Below, one piece after another: positions 16,771 to 26,151 of a stretch of DNA of 64,000 bases (positions within the stretch are counted from its first letter, which is position 1; every line of letters starts with the position of its first letter). The position numbers and the translations under genes were made by a program. Where the stretch lies: positions 399,570 through 463,569 of the forward strand of contig BPGV01000001.1 in NCBI GenBank assembly GCA_026003215.1, given 5' to 3'. The notes beneath the pieces are model-generated. The model was not told where the DNA came from, made no database searches, and saw only the letters and a list, made by a program, of their open reading frames with translations. Source of the DNA: Bacteroidia bacterium. GTDB taxonomy: Bacteria > Bacteroidota > Bacteroidia > SpSt-205.

Positions 16771-17557
16771 ATGGCTAACGTTACTGATTCATCCCACTTT
16801 TTTATGGGTTTTAATACAAACTATAGCGTTTTCTTTGTATATACGCTACACTCCGGCAGTAAATACGGCCATAGATCGGGTTGTGTTAAGCGCCAGAGCG
16901 GCTTTTCACAGGGCATTCTTATGGGTTCGACGGCCTTGGATAGCAATGCAGCAGGTAGAGGAGATGACTCAGCTCACCACGCAGCTAAACGAAGCCTTTA
17001 CCACTTTACAGACTGCCACAGGCCCTGTATCCTATCCTTTGGCCGCCTGGGGAGATTTTTCTCTCCTGAAAACTTATCGCCTTCTTCCCGCTGAGGCTCT
17101 TTATAAAACTTTTCACCTACGAGCTAACTTTGCTTTACTGAATAAAGGGGCTAAGGACAGCTTATACCCAGGCTTAGCGGTCGTCTCACCGAGAGGGATC
17201 ATCGGGATTATAGCAGATACGACGGCCCATACCAGCATTATGTATGCGCTTTTTCATAAAGATATACATGTCACCGCTATCTTGACTTCCCAGCAAGTAT
17301 TTGGGCTGACCTCGTGGAAAAAGCCTGTTTTGAACCGTTTGCAGTTAGAATACATCCCGTTGTATGTGTCGGTGCAGCCTGGCGATGAAGTATGGACAGC
17401 CCCCAACAGTGCCCTTTTCCCGAGTGGATTAAGGATTGGACGAGTGACACGCGTAGAAACTGACTTTACCCAGGGGTTCCACGCAATAGAAATAGCTACT
17501 TTCAGTGATTGGCAGCGGAATGAACCCCTCTTTGTTCTCGTGCCCCGACACCCATGA
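16763..17557 (+). CDS. mreC: rod-shape determining protein MreC
   Basis: A 264-residue bitopic membrane protein. One N-terminal transmembrane segment (about 10-28) is followed by a periplasmic region and the MreC beta-barrel domain, with LLNKGAKDSLYPGLAVVSPRGIIGII near 125-150 and a second barrel near 190-260. It links MreB filaments to PBP2. It overlaps mreD by 4 bases. Confidence 0.93.
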   Translation: MREWLTLLIHPTFLWVLIQTIAFSLYIRYTPAVNTAIDRVVLSARAAFHRAFLWVRRPWIAMQQVEEMTQLTTQLNEAFTTLQTATGPVSYPLAAWGDFSLLKTYRLLPAEALYKTFHLRANFALLNKGAKDSLYPGLAVVSPRGIIGIIADTTAHTSIMYALFHKDIHVTAILTSQQVFGLTSWKKPVLNRLQLEYIPLYVSVQPGDEVWTAPNSALFPSGLRIGRVTRVETDFTQGFHAIEIATFSDWQRNEPLFVLVPRHP

Positions 17558-18069
17558 AGGTAAGTAACCTGACCTTAAGCCTTATAGCGGGCTTTCTCCT
17601 CCTCTTCCAGGCAAGCCTGACCCCTCTCTTAGCTCTACCAGAACTCGCATGGCCTATGCCTTATGTGTTTTTTTGGCTCCTTCTGCCTTTTTCCTGGCCC
17701 ACCCGTTTATCCTTACTCCTTGCCACTGCGTATGGGCTTTTATTGGATATAGTTTTCCCCCCTCCGGGCTTACATACCTTTTGCGGGCTATGGCTATGGG
17801 CTTTACGTAAAACCTGGCTTCAGACCCTCCATCCCAACCTCCCGGCCGAATGGCAAGCCTCCTTTTCCATAGACCAGTTATCTTCGGGAGAGTTTCTGGC
17901 CTATGCCCTCCCGCTAACCTTTATACATCACCTCTTATATTTCACGCTGGGCCGATGGAGCCTGCATGGAACCATCCTCCTACAAGCACTCCTCAGCACG
18001 ATTTACACTTTCCTGTGGGAATGGCTTATTTTTGAGCTCTTCCTTCGCCAGAAGTATGCCCGGCGATAG
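17554..18069 (+). CDS. mreD: rod-shape determining protein MreD
   Basis: A 171-residue, very hydrophobic protein with about five membrane segments, including the PYVFFWLLLPF and GLLLDIVFPPPGLHTF regions typical of MreD. Position between mreC and the PBP2 gene supports the call. It overlaps mreC by 4 bases and mrdA by 14. Confidence 0.9.
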   Translation: MKVSNLTLSLIAGFLLLFQASLTPLLALPELAWPMPYVFFWLLLPFSWPTRLSLLLATAYGLLLDIVFPPPGLHTFCGLWLWALRKTWLQTLHPNLPAEWQASFSIDQLSSGEFLAYALPLTFIHHLLYFTLGRWSLHGTILLQALLSTIYTFLWEWLIFELFLRQKYARR

Positions 18070-19876
18070 ATACAGCCACCGGAAAAGCTATTGGCTTACA
18101 GTGATAGCGCTAACGACTATACTCCTTATTGTACGCTTATCACAGCTCCAACTCTTTGCCGGCGAAGACCGCAAACAAGCAGAACTCAATACCGTACGCC
18201 GAATAGAAGTCATCCCGCCCCGGGGCGTGCTCCGAGACCGAAAAGAACGACTCTGGGTATCTAATGTGCCGTTTTTTAACTTATTTTTCACCCCCAAAGA
18301 AGCGTCAGGAATAGACACCGTCACTATCGCCCAGATTCTTAACTTTTCGCCTACCTGGCTTCGCCAACGCATAGAACAAGCCAGACAGTTTAGCCTAACC
18401 AAACCCACGCTCCTGGCACGGTATGTATCCTTTTCTCGGTACGCAGCCCTAATGGAGAGAAGCTGGCATCAAACAGGATTTTCGGGGCAAGTACTCCACA
18501 GCCGACGCTATTTATACCCAGCTGGAGCCCATATTCTGGGATACCTAAACGAAGTCACCCCCGCCGAAATCGCTGCTTCCGAAGGGCGTTATACCCTGGG
18601 CAATCTGGTCGGACGCTCCGGGATAGAAAAACAATATGAAAATCTTCTCGCTGGCCGAAAAGGCTATCGGTTTATCGTAGTAGATGCTATGGGACGCGAG
18701 CTGTATCCCTACCAAAATGGCGCGCAAGATATCCCCCCTGTACGAGGCACAGACCTCGTTCTCACAGTAGATGCTGAACTGCAACAGTTTGCGGAGTCCC
18801 TTTTTTATGGCAAAGTCGGAGCCTTGGTAGCAATAGAGCCAGCCACAGGGGAGGTCCTCTGTGCCGTGAGTGCGCCTTCCTATGACCCTAACCTGCTTTC
18901 GGGGGAAGAGGTCACCTTCCAGTGGCATAAGCTTCATAACGCCCCTCACCTTCCCCTCTACAATCGGGTGATTCAAGGGATGTACCCGCCGGGTTCTACC
19001 TTCAAGCTGCTGAATGCCCTTATTGCCCTCCAAGAAAGTACGCTAAGCGCTGCTACCCTCTACCCTTGTGCCATGGGGTTCCTCCGAAACAACGGCAAAC
19101 CGGCCTGCCATGCCCATCCTACCCCGCTCTCGCTCATCGGCGCGATACAGCATTCTTGTAATGCCTACTTTGCTTCCGCTTATGCGGATCTGCTTCACCA
19201 CCCTAAATATGAAAAAGTAGAGCTTGCTTATGAACAATGGCGAGACTACATGTTGTATTTCGGCGTAGGACGCCGCATCGGTATAGACATCCCCTCCGAA
19301 AAACCCGGCAACCTTCCCTCTAAAAACTATTATGACCGCATCTACAAGCGAAACCGCTGGAATGCCTATACCATCATTAGCAACAGCATTGGTCAAGGAG
19401 AAGTCCTTATGACTCCCCTTCAGATGGCGAATGTCATGTGCATTATCGCTAATAAGGGGTATTATGTACAACCCCATTTTTTGCGCTACATTTACGGGCA
19501 ACCCCATAAACAAGTGGTCTATTTTGATACTATCCGCGTGCCCATAGACTCCCGCCACTTTGAGACGGTGATAGAAGGCATGCGGTTGGCCGTAGAGGCA
19601 GGAACAGGCTATTCGGCTTATGTACCCGGTTTAGGCCTATGCGGCAAGACCGGCACGGCACAAAACCCCCACGGCGCCGACCACTCGGTCTTTGTAGGCT
19701 TTGCCCCCGCAGAATCGCCCAAAATCGCCATAGCCGTAATCGTAGAAAACGGCGGATGGGGAGCTACCTGGGCCGCTCCTATCGCCAGCCTCGTCGTAGA
19801 AAAATACCTCACGGGCCGTATCTCCCGCCCAGAGCTTCTTAGGTACATCCAGGAAACCCCTATATCCTATCAATAA
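18056..19876 (+). CDS. mrdA: penicillin-binding protein 2 (elongation transpeptidase)
   Basis: A 606-residue class B PBP. One N-terminal membrane helix (about 12-32) is followed by a dimerisation domain with the class B RxGxxxDR-like start PPRGVLRDR. The transpeptidase domain has S314-TFK, the SCN triad at 367-369 and the KTGT motif at 531. All active-site motifs are intact. I start at ATG 18056, which gives a short cytoplasmic tail before the membrane helix; upstream in-frame codons lie within mreD. The usual downstream neighbour rodA is absent and rimO follows after 2 bases. Confidence 0.95.
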   Translation: MPGDRYSHRKSYWLTVIALTTILLIVRLSQLQLFAGEDRKQAELNTVRRIEVIPPRGVLRDRKERLWVSNVPFFNLFFTPKEASGIDTVTIAQILNFSPTWLRQRIEQARQFSLTKPTLLARYVSFSRYAALMERSWHQTGFSGQVLHSRRYLYPAGAHILGYLNEVTPAEIAASEGRYTLGNLVGRSGIEKQYENLLAGRKGYRFIVVDAMGRELYPYQNGAQDIPPVRGTDLVLTVDAELQQFAESLFYGKVGALVAIEPATGEVLCAVSAPSYDPNLLSGEEVTFQWHKLHNAPHLPLYNRVIQGMYPPGSTFKLLNALIALQESTLSAATLYPCAMGFLRNNGKPACHAHPTPLSLIGAIQHSCNAYFASAYADLLHHPKYEKVELAYEQWRDYMLYFGVGRRIGIDIPSEKPGNLPSKNYYDRIYKRNRWNAYTIISNSIGQGEVLMTPLQMANVMCIIANKGYYVQPHFLRYIYGQPHKQVVYFDTIRVPIDSRHFETVIEGMRLAVEAGTGYSAYVPGLGLCGKTGTAQNPHGADHSVFVGFAPAESPKIAIAVIVENGGWGATWAAPIASLVVEKYLTGRISRPELLRYIQETPISYQ

Positions 19877-19878
19877 CC

Positions 19879-21177
19879 ATGCAGACGAAACCTTTACGCT
19901 TACACATTGCTACCCTCGGCTGCAGCAAAAACATATTTGACTCGGAAAGGCTGGCCGCCGCCCTCTCCGACAAGTATGTACTGTCTCACTCCACTGAGCT
20001 GGAAAAAGCCGATATCGTCATTCTCAATACTTGTGGCTTCATAGACCGCGCCAAAAAAGAGTCCGTAGAAGCTATCCTACAGTATGCCCAGGCTCGGCAA
20101 GCAGGCCGCATTCAGCGTTTGTATGTAGTGGGTTGTCTGGTAGGACGCGACCGCACCACCTTAGAGACCGAGCTCCCGGAAGTAGATGGATTTTATACCC
20201 AAGCGGAGTTTGACGAGCTCATCGTAGAACTGCAAGGAGACCTCCGACGCTATCTCTTGGGCGAACGCAAACGCATAGGCTATCCCCACCACGCTTACCT
20301 CAAAATCTCTGAGGGCTGTACCCGCAAGTGCAGCTTTTGCGCCATACCCCTTATGCGCGGACCACACCAATCCCGCCCCATAGAAGATATCCTCCATGAA
20401 GCTCGCCGCCTGATTGATGAAGGAGTCAAAGAAATCAGCTTGATTGCCCAAGACCTTACCTATTACGGCATAGACCTCTACGGAAAAAGGCGCTTAGCCG
20501 CTCTTTTAGAAGCACTCGCTGGCCTGCCAGGCTTAGGCTGGCTACGCTTACATTATGCCTATCCCGCAGGCTTCCCTACCGAAATACTGCCGATTATCCG
20601 AGATGCCCCCACCATCTGTAAATACTTGGATATGCCCCTCCAGCATAGCGCAGACCCTATCCTCCGACGCATGCGTAGGGGCCTTACGCGCGCCCGCACC
20701 GAAGCTTTACTTAATGCTATCCGTGAAACAGTGCCTTCTATCGTCTTGCGGAGTACCTTCATCGTAGGTTTCCCCGGCGAAACAGAAGAGGACTTCCAAG
20801 AACTCCTGGATTTCTTACAAAAGTATAAAATAGAACGTGTCGGAGCTTTCCTATACTCCCACGAAGAAGGTACCGCCAGCTATAACTTACCAGATGACGT
20901 ACCTAAACGCGTGAAAAAACAGCGGTATCACCGCCTCATGGCCCTCCAACAAGAGATTTCTCATGCATGGAACCAAAAACTTATTGGCCAAACCTTAAAA
21001 GTCTTAATAGATGAGCACCAAGGAAATGTAGCCATAGCGCGTACCGAATACGACGCCTTAGAGGTAGATAATCTCGTATATGTCTCTGACCCAACGCATA
21101 CACTTTCGGTGGGGGATTTTCATTGGGTTCGGGTGGTGGATGCTACCGAATATGACCTTTTCGCAGAACCCCTTTGA
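19879..21177 (+). CDS. rimO: ribosomal protein S12 methylthiotransferase RimO
   Basis: A 432-residue radical SAM enzyme that methylthiolates Asp88 of ribosomal protein S12 (known for the family). The N-terminal UPF0004 domain supplies cluster cysteines C15 (TLGCSKN, the RimO signature), C52 and C86. The radical SAM CxxxCxxC is C147/C151/C154 in EGCTRKCSFC. A C-terminal TRAM domain follows. TLGCSKN distinguishes it from MiaB. Confidence 0.96.
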   Translation: MQTKPLRLHIATLGCSKNIFDSERLAAALSDKYVLSHSTELEKADIVILNTCGFIDRAKKESVEAILQYAQARQAGRIQRLYVVGCLVGRDRTTLETELPEVDGFYTQAEFDELIVELQGDLRRYLLGERKRIGYPHHAYLKISEGCTRKCSFCAIPLMRGPHQSRPIEDILHEARRLIDEGVKEISLIAQDLTYYGIDLYGKRRLAALLEALAGLPGLGWLRLHYAYPAGFPTEILPIIRDAPTICKYLDMPLQHSADPILRRMRRGLTRARTEALLNAIRETVPSIVLRSTFIVGFPGETEEDFQELLDFLQKYKIERVGAFLYSHEEGTASYNLPDDVPKRVKKQRYHRLMALQQEISHAWNQKLIGQTLKVLIDEHQGNVAIARTEYDALEVDNLVYVSDPTHTLSVGDFHWVRVVDATEYDLFAEPL

Positions 21178-21826
21178 AGTACGGTGGCTCCGCACCGACT
21201 CAGTTATACAAGGCTGGCTCCTCTTTTCTCCGGCCTCTTTCCTCCAAGGACAAGGTATATGTTTTGCCCGATACGAAGTCACCATCATCCTAAGGGACTC
21301 TCTACGAGTATTTGCCCAATATAACAAAAAACTTTCATTCACCAGCACGATATACGAAGAGTTGCTACAATCCAATATACTCTCTTTCCCCACTCGCTTA
21401 CCTTTTAGCGATACGGCCCTCCGCTGGGAAATATACGTATATGATGAAGAGCGCTACAAGGTATATTATGAAACGGGCACTTTACCCCCTCCTACTGTGG
21501 CTTGGGAAGTAAGTTTCTTTCAAGAAGGGTTAGGCTGGAGTATAAACGCTTTATCAGATAAGCAAGTCTGGTACTATAGCGTGCCCGCAGGTACCTATTT
21601 AGGCATGGCTGCCTTATATGTAGCAGAGCGTTCCGTCCCGGAGCTTACCCGCTACCTCTCTATTGAAGAAAAGCGCTTCACTGTCCGAGCCACGGGGGGA
21701 ATAGACACCCTTTGGTTAGAGTGGCTTACCAAAGAGCTCCCGCCGGGAAGGTATCTTATTGGGCTGTACCTGTATGCTGGCGAAAAGCCGCTCTTTCAAG
21801 CTTTTTATCCTGTACGCCGTAAGTAA
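21080..21826 (+). CDS. unknown exported protein overlapping the end of rimO
   Basis: A protein of 248 residues if it starts at ATG 21080. That start gives a plausible signal peptide (a hydrophobic run near residues 11-28 ending TFSQ) but overlaps rimO by 98 bases in another frame. Starts at 21140 or 21152 avoid most of the overlap but lose the signal. The rest is a beta-rich, Tyr/Trp-rich domain with no motif I recognise. It is the last gene of the long plus operon and overlaps the convergent sixA-like gene by 22 bases. Confidence 0.7.
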   Translation: MSLTQRIHFRWGIFIGFGWWMLPNMTFSQNPFEVRWLRTDSVIQGWLLFSPASFLQGQGICFARYEVTIILRDSLRVFAQYNKKLSFTSTIYEELLQSNILSFPTRLPFSDTALRWEIYVYDEERYKVYYETGTLPPPTVAWEVSFFQEGLGWSINALSDKQVWYYSVPAGTYLGMAALYVAERSVPELTRYLSIEEKRFTVRATGGIDTLWLEWLTKELPPGRYLIGLYLYAGEKPLFQAFYPVRRK

Positions 21827-22290
21827 AGAACTTTTTCTAATCTCCTTACACTTCCAATTCTTTCCCACAATCCTTGCCATCGAAAGCCTATTATCTCTGC
21901 GGTACTTAGCTCTATACTTTCGCCGGCCCACTCGCTGGCCAAAACACTCCATAAAGGATTGTGTCCTACCAGCGCTACGGTATCTATGTTCTCTGGAAGC
22001 TGCTGGAGAGCTGTTTCCACGGCGATGCGGTCTTCTCGATAAAAGCCCATTTCTGGCAGGACTGCTTCATGCGGCAAGGAAGTCACTTGAGCAAGGAGGT
22101 GTGCCGTATGCCAAGCTCGTATGGCTGGACTGCTCAATATCCTATCTGGGCGATACCCTTCTTTTAAGAGCGCTGTAGCTTGTATCAAAGAGTCGCGAAT
22201 ACCCCGTTCGCTGAGGGGCCGATTGAAGTCCGAGACCCCCACGGGGTCCCAGTCGGACTTCCCATGCCGCATAAGTAAGAGTACCTTCAT
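21805..22290 (-). CDS. sixA: SixA-type phosphohistidine phosphatase
   Basis: A 161-residue histidine-phosphatase-superfamily protein. It has the catalytic LMRHGKSDW (His 9), the second arginine region LSSPAIRAWHTA, and the C-terminal LVGHNPLW histidine. Length matches SixA, which dephosphorylates histidine phosphotransfer proteins. The ATG at 22290 overlaps the stop of the upstream metalloprotease gene by 4 bases. No HPt or sensor kinase is nearby, so its target is unclear. Confidence 0.87.
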   Translation of the reverse strand: MKVLLLMRHGKSDWDPVGVSDFNRPLSERGIRDSLIQATALLKEGYRPDRILSSPAIRAWHTAHLLAQVTSLPHEAVLPEMGFYREDRIAVETALQQLPENIDTVALVGHNPLWSVLASEWAGESIELSTAEIIGFRWQGLWERIGSVRRLEKVLYLRRTG

Positions 22291-23450
22291 GGCCATAAAA
22301 AGCGCATATATCGGGGGGCTGTGTGCGGTCCGACCTGCAAAAGGTATATCCCCGCCGGCAGTCCTTCCATAGGCACTTCGCAGCTTGAACTCCAGTGGCA
22401 CAAGCGCCCCCATACATCATAAAGCCTATACCCACAGTTTTGTTCTCCTTCTATGGCTATACCCCAAGGGAAGCGCCGTACCCTAAACCCCGAAGGCTCA
22501 GGCGACGGTGATAAAGCCGTTATAGCAGCGCAATCCTCACTGACCAACGCCTGCCGGCCGCGAGCCTGCGCATTTTCAGGGCTTATAAGGGCAGCTCCAA
22601 AAGTAGAGAGGAAAGCACGCATCCGATCTATTTGAAGGGAGGTAAACTCGTACATGCAGCTATCATCCACATAGCCCATGAGGTTATGGATAGGGTCAGG
22701 AAGGTCTTGAGGCGTTTCTGTGCAGGTATTAGGAATGGGGGTAGGACAGCCATAAGTGGGATTTCGTTGAGGGGGGGTATCGCAAATCTCGTCGCCTTCG
22801 GAAGCGCAGGTTTGGGGGGTAGTACCTACGCAGCCGCCTTCAAAGGGATGATATAAGCTAAATACATGGCCCATTTCATGGACGGCTGTACGTCCCCAAT
22901 CAAAAGGGGCTTGCATGTCTCGCTGGTCACCCACTACGCTGGTCACGAGCACCATACCTGGCATACCCACCGTATCTCCCAAAGCCCGGGCATAGCCAAT
23001 CGTATTGAGGGTCATGCTTTCTACCACCCAAATGTTGAGAAAGCTATCTGTGGGCCAGTATAGGAGCTTCTTGAGGGTGTCTTCTTGATAGGTCCAGTCA
23101 TGTTGAGCCAAGGGCGAAAGGGTCCAAGTAACCCCACAGGTAGGCCCTCCCCCTGGACCAAACCGAGGCAAGTAAAACTGGATTCGCGCCGGCCGAAAAT
23201 CCCGATTCAGCGCCCGAAGCTGGTCTCCTATACGGTAGGCCGGCAACCAGCCGGCGGAATCCGACGCTATCAGATGAAAGACCACCGGCACCCATAGGGT
23301 ATCTAAGGTATCCTTTGCCTTAGCCTGCGTTTGCATAGGAGACAAAGGTCCCCGCAGAAAAGCTTTATCCACCGGGCAAACCTTCTGGGCCCAAAGGCTT
23401 AGGAGACTCCCCCCTACAAGCCACCTTATCCAGGCTATCCTCCGGCTCAT
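22287..23450 (-). CDS. secreted zinc metalloprotease (M43-like) with T9SS sorting domain
   Basis: A 387-residue protein. A signal peptide (to about residue 22, LWAQ) precedes a metzincin catalytic domain with zinc ligands HEMGHVFSLYH at 191-201 and Met-turn NLMGY at 256-260. Many cysteines nearby (for example CDTPP, CTETP) fit the M43 pappalysin/cytophagalysin family. A C-terminal type A sorting domain ends in MRFLWP (GYRLYDVWGRL, GLPAGIYLL). ATG 23450 overlaps the corA stop by 4 bases. It is probably released or surface-bound through T9SS. Confidence 0.9.
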   Translation of the reverse strand: MSRRIAWIRWLVGGSLLSLWAQKVCPVDKAFLRGPLSPMQTQAKAKDTLDTLWVPVVFHLIASDSAGWLPAYRIGDQLRALNRDFRPARIQFYLPRFGPGGGPTCGVTWTLSPLAQHDWTYQEDTLKKLLYWPTDSFLNIWVVESMTLNTIGYARALGDTVGMPGMVLVTSVVGDQRDMQAPFDWGRTAVHEMGHVFSLYHPFEGGCVGTTPQTCASEGDEICDTPPQRNPTYGCPTPIPNTCTETPQDLPDPIHNLMGYVDDSCMYEFTSLQIDRMRAFLSTFGAALISPENAQARGRQALVSEDCAAITALSPSPEPSGFRVRRFPWGIAIEGEQNCGYRLYDVWGRLCHWSSSCEVPMEGLPAGIYLLQVGPHTAPRYMRFLWP

Positions 23451-24409
23451 AACCACCTCTTCCAACGAAAATACCAAAGTGTCACCACAGACGAAGCCAC
23501 AATCCAGAACCACGCAAAAGCATAGCCCCACTGCCATTCCAGCTCCGGCATGTACCGAAAGTTCATCCCATAAATGCTTGCTATCAGCGTGGGCGGCATA
23601 AACGCCACCGTGATAACGGTAAATATTTTGATGATACGGTTCTGTTCCAAGTTTATTAAGCTTAGGATTGTATTTTGTAAAGACTCCAAGCGTTGAAAGC
23701 CAAAGTTAGTGTGATCAATAAGCGAAGAAATATCTTTGAGCAAAGTACGGACAATCTCTCTGGGCGAGTCAGTCAGGCGCTCCGAACGGATCATTAGAGA
23801 GAGTACCCTTTGAATGTCAAAAAGCCCTTCACGCAGCCGAATGAGAAACTCTTGTAGGGTCTGTATTTGCAAGATATTACGCTGCTGCTCCTCAAAATCA
23901 GCGGTTTTTAGCTCAGAAGAAAGCCTATATATGTGCTGTGATATAAGCTCTATGTTATCAGCATCTACATCTACAATCTGCCCTAAAATCGCTAAAAGGA
24001 GTTTGAGAGGATTATCCGCTACGTCCGGATTATATTTGAGTTTGCGAATAAGCTCTTGAAATACTTTGCTTTCATGCTCCCGATAGGTAAATAGCCTTTC
24101 CTTCAGCCAAATAATGCTCAAATCTTGTTCCTGCAAGACAAGCCCTTCTTCGGCAGGTCGTATCTCTATCAGACGTACTATAAGCCGGGTTTGCCCATTT
24201 TCCTCATGGTAGCGGGAAGTAGCCTCAATCTCTACAACCTCTTGCTTAGAAGGAAACCGTATAGAAAAATAGCGCTCTATTTTTTCTAACTTTTCGCGTG
24301 GAATGCTGCAGACATCTATCCATACATAGGCGTCCAAAGCCTCTTTTTCAGGGATGTCCTCTTCCCAGCGCTGCTGTATATAAGGGACAAGTTGATAAGC
24401 CCGCAGCAT
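23447..24409 (-). CDS. corA: CorA-type magnesium/cobalt channel
   Basis: A 320-residue protein. A large cytoplasmic alpha/beta domain and long stalk helices precede two C-terminal membrane helices. The GMN selectivity motif is near residue 281 (YGMNF). I start at ATG 24409 because TAACTTTG lies 6 bases upstream; a TTG three codons earlier is possible. This promoter overlaps the coaE stop, so corA can be transcribed on its own. It overlaps the metalloprotease gene by 4 bases. Confidence 0.93.
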   Translation of the reverse strand: MLRAYQLVPYIQQRWEEDIPEKEALDAYVWIDVCSIPREKLEKIERYFSIRFPSKQEVVEIEATSRYHEENGQTRLIVRLIEIRPAEEGLVLQEQDLSIIWLKERLFTYREHESKVFQELIRKLKYNPDVADNPLKLLLAILGQIVDVDADNIELISQHIYRLSSELKTADFEEQQRNILQIQTLQEFLIRLREGLFDIQRVLSLMIRSERLTDSPREIVRTLLKDISSLIDHTNFGFQRLESLQNTILSLINLEQNRIIKIFTVITVAFMPPTLIASIYGMNFRYMPELEWQWGYAFAWFWIVASSVVTLWYFRWKRWL

Positions 24410-24415
24410 TTTGCG

Positions 24416-24423
24416 CAAAGTTA
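24416..24423 (-). promoter_or_regulatory. -7 box TAACTTTG of corA
   Basis: It ends 6 bases before ATG 24409 and overlaps the stop codon of coaE. Confidence 0.45.
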
Positions 24424-25023
24424 GGGGGAAGGGTGCGGCTGAAAATGCGCCAAGAGATTTTCCAACTGAGGTTCTATCGGGAGGTGGCCATCATTGACTA
24501 TGAGGAAGTCCGCGTAAGCTATTTTTTTCCATTCAGGCCACTGACCTTGGATGCGAGCCAGCGCGGCCGTGGGAGAGAGACCATCTCGCTGACAGAGCCG
24601 TTCTATCCGCACTTTCACGGGAGCATATACTACGACCAGGTGCGTAAGCCCATGATAGGCCCCTGCTTCTAAGGTAAGGGCTGCCTCCTTGAAAATAACC
24701 GTACATCCTTTGGCTTTTTGTGCAGAAACCCAAGCTAAAAAATCCTGTATAGTACGCGGATGCACCAAGGCATTGAGTTTTTCTCTAAGAAAAGGCTCAC
24801 GAAATATCCTTTCTGCAATATAAGAGCGGTTCAGGGTACCGTCGGGCAAGTAGGCCTCTGGACCCAAAAGTGCTATGATTCCCTCTCGCAAAAAGGGATC
24901 TTCTTGCATGAGGACTTTAGCTCGGGAGTCAGCCATATAAATAGGATAGCCCTGCATTTGGATTTTTTGCAAGATATAACTTTTTCCGACTCCTATCCCT
25001 CCTGTCAAGCCGACAATATACAT
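24421..25023 (-). CDS. coaE: dephospho-CoA kinase
   Basis: A 200-residue cytoplasmic P-loop kinase for the last step of CoA synthesis. The Walker A is GLTGGIGVGKS at the N-terminus; the DSRAKVLM region, an LVHPRTI segment and the LVVVYAPVKVRIERL segment are typical. Its ATG overlaps the stop of the YbbR-like gene by 1 base. The order yajC-ybbR-coaE is common in Bacteroidota. Confidence 0.94.
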   Translation of the reverse strand: MYIVGLTGGIGVGKSYILQKIQMQGYPIYMADSRAKVLMQEDPFLREGIIALLGPEAYLPDGTLNRSYIAERIFREPFLREKLNALVHPRTIQDFLAWVSAQKAKGCTVIFKEAALTLEAGAYHGLTHLVVVYAPVKVRIERLCQRDGLSPTAALARIQGQWPEWKKIAYADFLIVNDGHLPIEPQLENLLAHFQPHPSP

Positions 25024-25817
25024 CAGTAGATGCGGGTAAAAGCCAAAGCGGACGGTATGAGTTGTACCTGCCGTGCATACGACGGCTTACGCACCAGCTC
25101 GGGAAAAACTACTGTATCCCCTGGCAAGAGCTTATCCATGGGCACCACTATGGCGAAATCTTCGGGGTGCCATTTGTCTTGATAGGCTTCCGGTATCCAA
25201 AACCGCAGGGAGACCTTATCCGGGCGAAAACGGACCCGATACCCTTTAGCGCCTTGTACCTGGGGCGCAAGGGCTACAGTAGCCAGTACAAAGCGATCTA
25301 CTTCGGCTGCTACCCACAAGGTCTCAGGATACACATACCAACTTTTAGGCAGCACAACGGGATATACATGCTTGCCCTTCTGGGCTACCAGTTCAAACTC
25401 ATACGGAGGCAGAGCCTCTCCCTTCCCTATCCAAACGCTATCTTGCACCCAGTACGGCCTCGCCACAAAATCCGCTCCTTCCGGTAATATCCACCGGAGG
25501 GACGGACGATAAGCCACTTTATGGAGCCGATCGCAGAGTTCCCGCGTAACCTCTTTATTTTCCTCCCACCTAACCTCCCCTTTGTCAGGAAAAGGCAGTA
25601 CGCCCAAGCACAAACGCGCCAGGGGAAGAGTATCTCCCACCCTCCACGAAAGTAGGTCATAGCCTACCGCTGCTACTTGGACCGGGAAGGCCACCGGCTT
25701 TATGCCCGGGGCACTTACTACGATGTGGAAGGCAACCTCATACTTCTGGTCCAGCTTCACGATAAGCCACAATAGCCCTCCGGCCAAAGCCGCTACCCCC
25801 AAGAGGACCCACCTCAT
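25023..25817 (-). CDS. YbbR-like domain protein
   Basis: A 264-residue protein with one N-terminal membrane helix (about 4-20) and a periplasmic beta-rich region that resembles degenerate YbbR repeats. The call rests mainly on the conserved position between yajC and coaE and on the topology; the sequence is diverged. It overlaps yajC by 4 bases (GTGA/ATGA type). Confidence 0.65.
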   Translation of the reverse strand: MRWVLLGVAALAGGLLWLIVKLDQKYEVAFHIVVSAPGIKPVAFPVQVAAVGYDLLSWRVGDTLPLARLCLGVLPFPDKGEVRWEENKEVTRELCDRLHKVAYRPSLRWILPEGADFVARPYWVQDSVWIGKGEALPPYEFELVAQKGKHVYPVVLPKSWYVYPETLWVAAEVDRFVLATVALAPQVQGAKGYRVRFRPDKVSLRFWIPEAYQDKWHPEDFAIVVPMDKLLPGDTVVFPELVRKPSYARQVQLIPSALAFTRIY

Positions 25818-26143
25818 GAAGAAGCAGAGGCCGCCGAAGGAGCGTACGTCCGGATGGCTGCCTTCTCTATTCGGAGTTTCACATTCTTATCCACCTCTAA
25901 GAGCACGGTATCCCCCTCTATCGCCGCGATCTCTCCGTATATGCCGGAGGCAGTGACCACCTTATCGCCTTTCTTAAGAGAATCCCTAAACTGCTGCTCA
26001 CGCTTTTGCTGCCGGCGCTGAGGTAGGATGAGAAAAAAATAAAAAACTACAAATATACCTATCAAAAAGATGAGCTGGATAAGCATAGGGGCCGCTCCAG
26101 GCCCTTGTGGGGCCGATCCTTGCAACCAAAGTAGAATATGCAT
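25814..26143 (-). CDS. yajC: preprotein translocase accessory subunit YajC
   Basis: A 109-residue protein. One membrane helix (about 20-42) ends in the YajC signature FYFFLILPQRRQQK, followed by a small cytoplasmic domain (LKKGDKVVTASGIYGEI). It associates with SecDF. It has normal length and lies 8 bases downstream of the DUF1573 gene. Confidence 0.93.
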   Translation of the reverse strand: MHILLWLQGSAPQGPGAAPMLIQLIFLIGIFVVFYFFLILPQRRQQKREQQFRDSLKKGDKVVTASGIYGEIAAIEGDTVLLEVDKNVKLRIEKAAIRTYAPSAASASS

Positions 26144-26151
26144 ACGCTTTT

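Noticed and set aside
16763-16790. A second frame starting near mreC (from 16771)
   Set aside because: It is out of frame with MreC, which has clear domain motifs, and has no conserved features.
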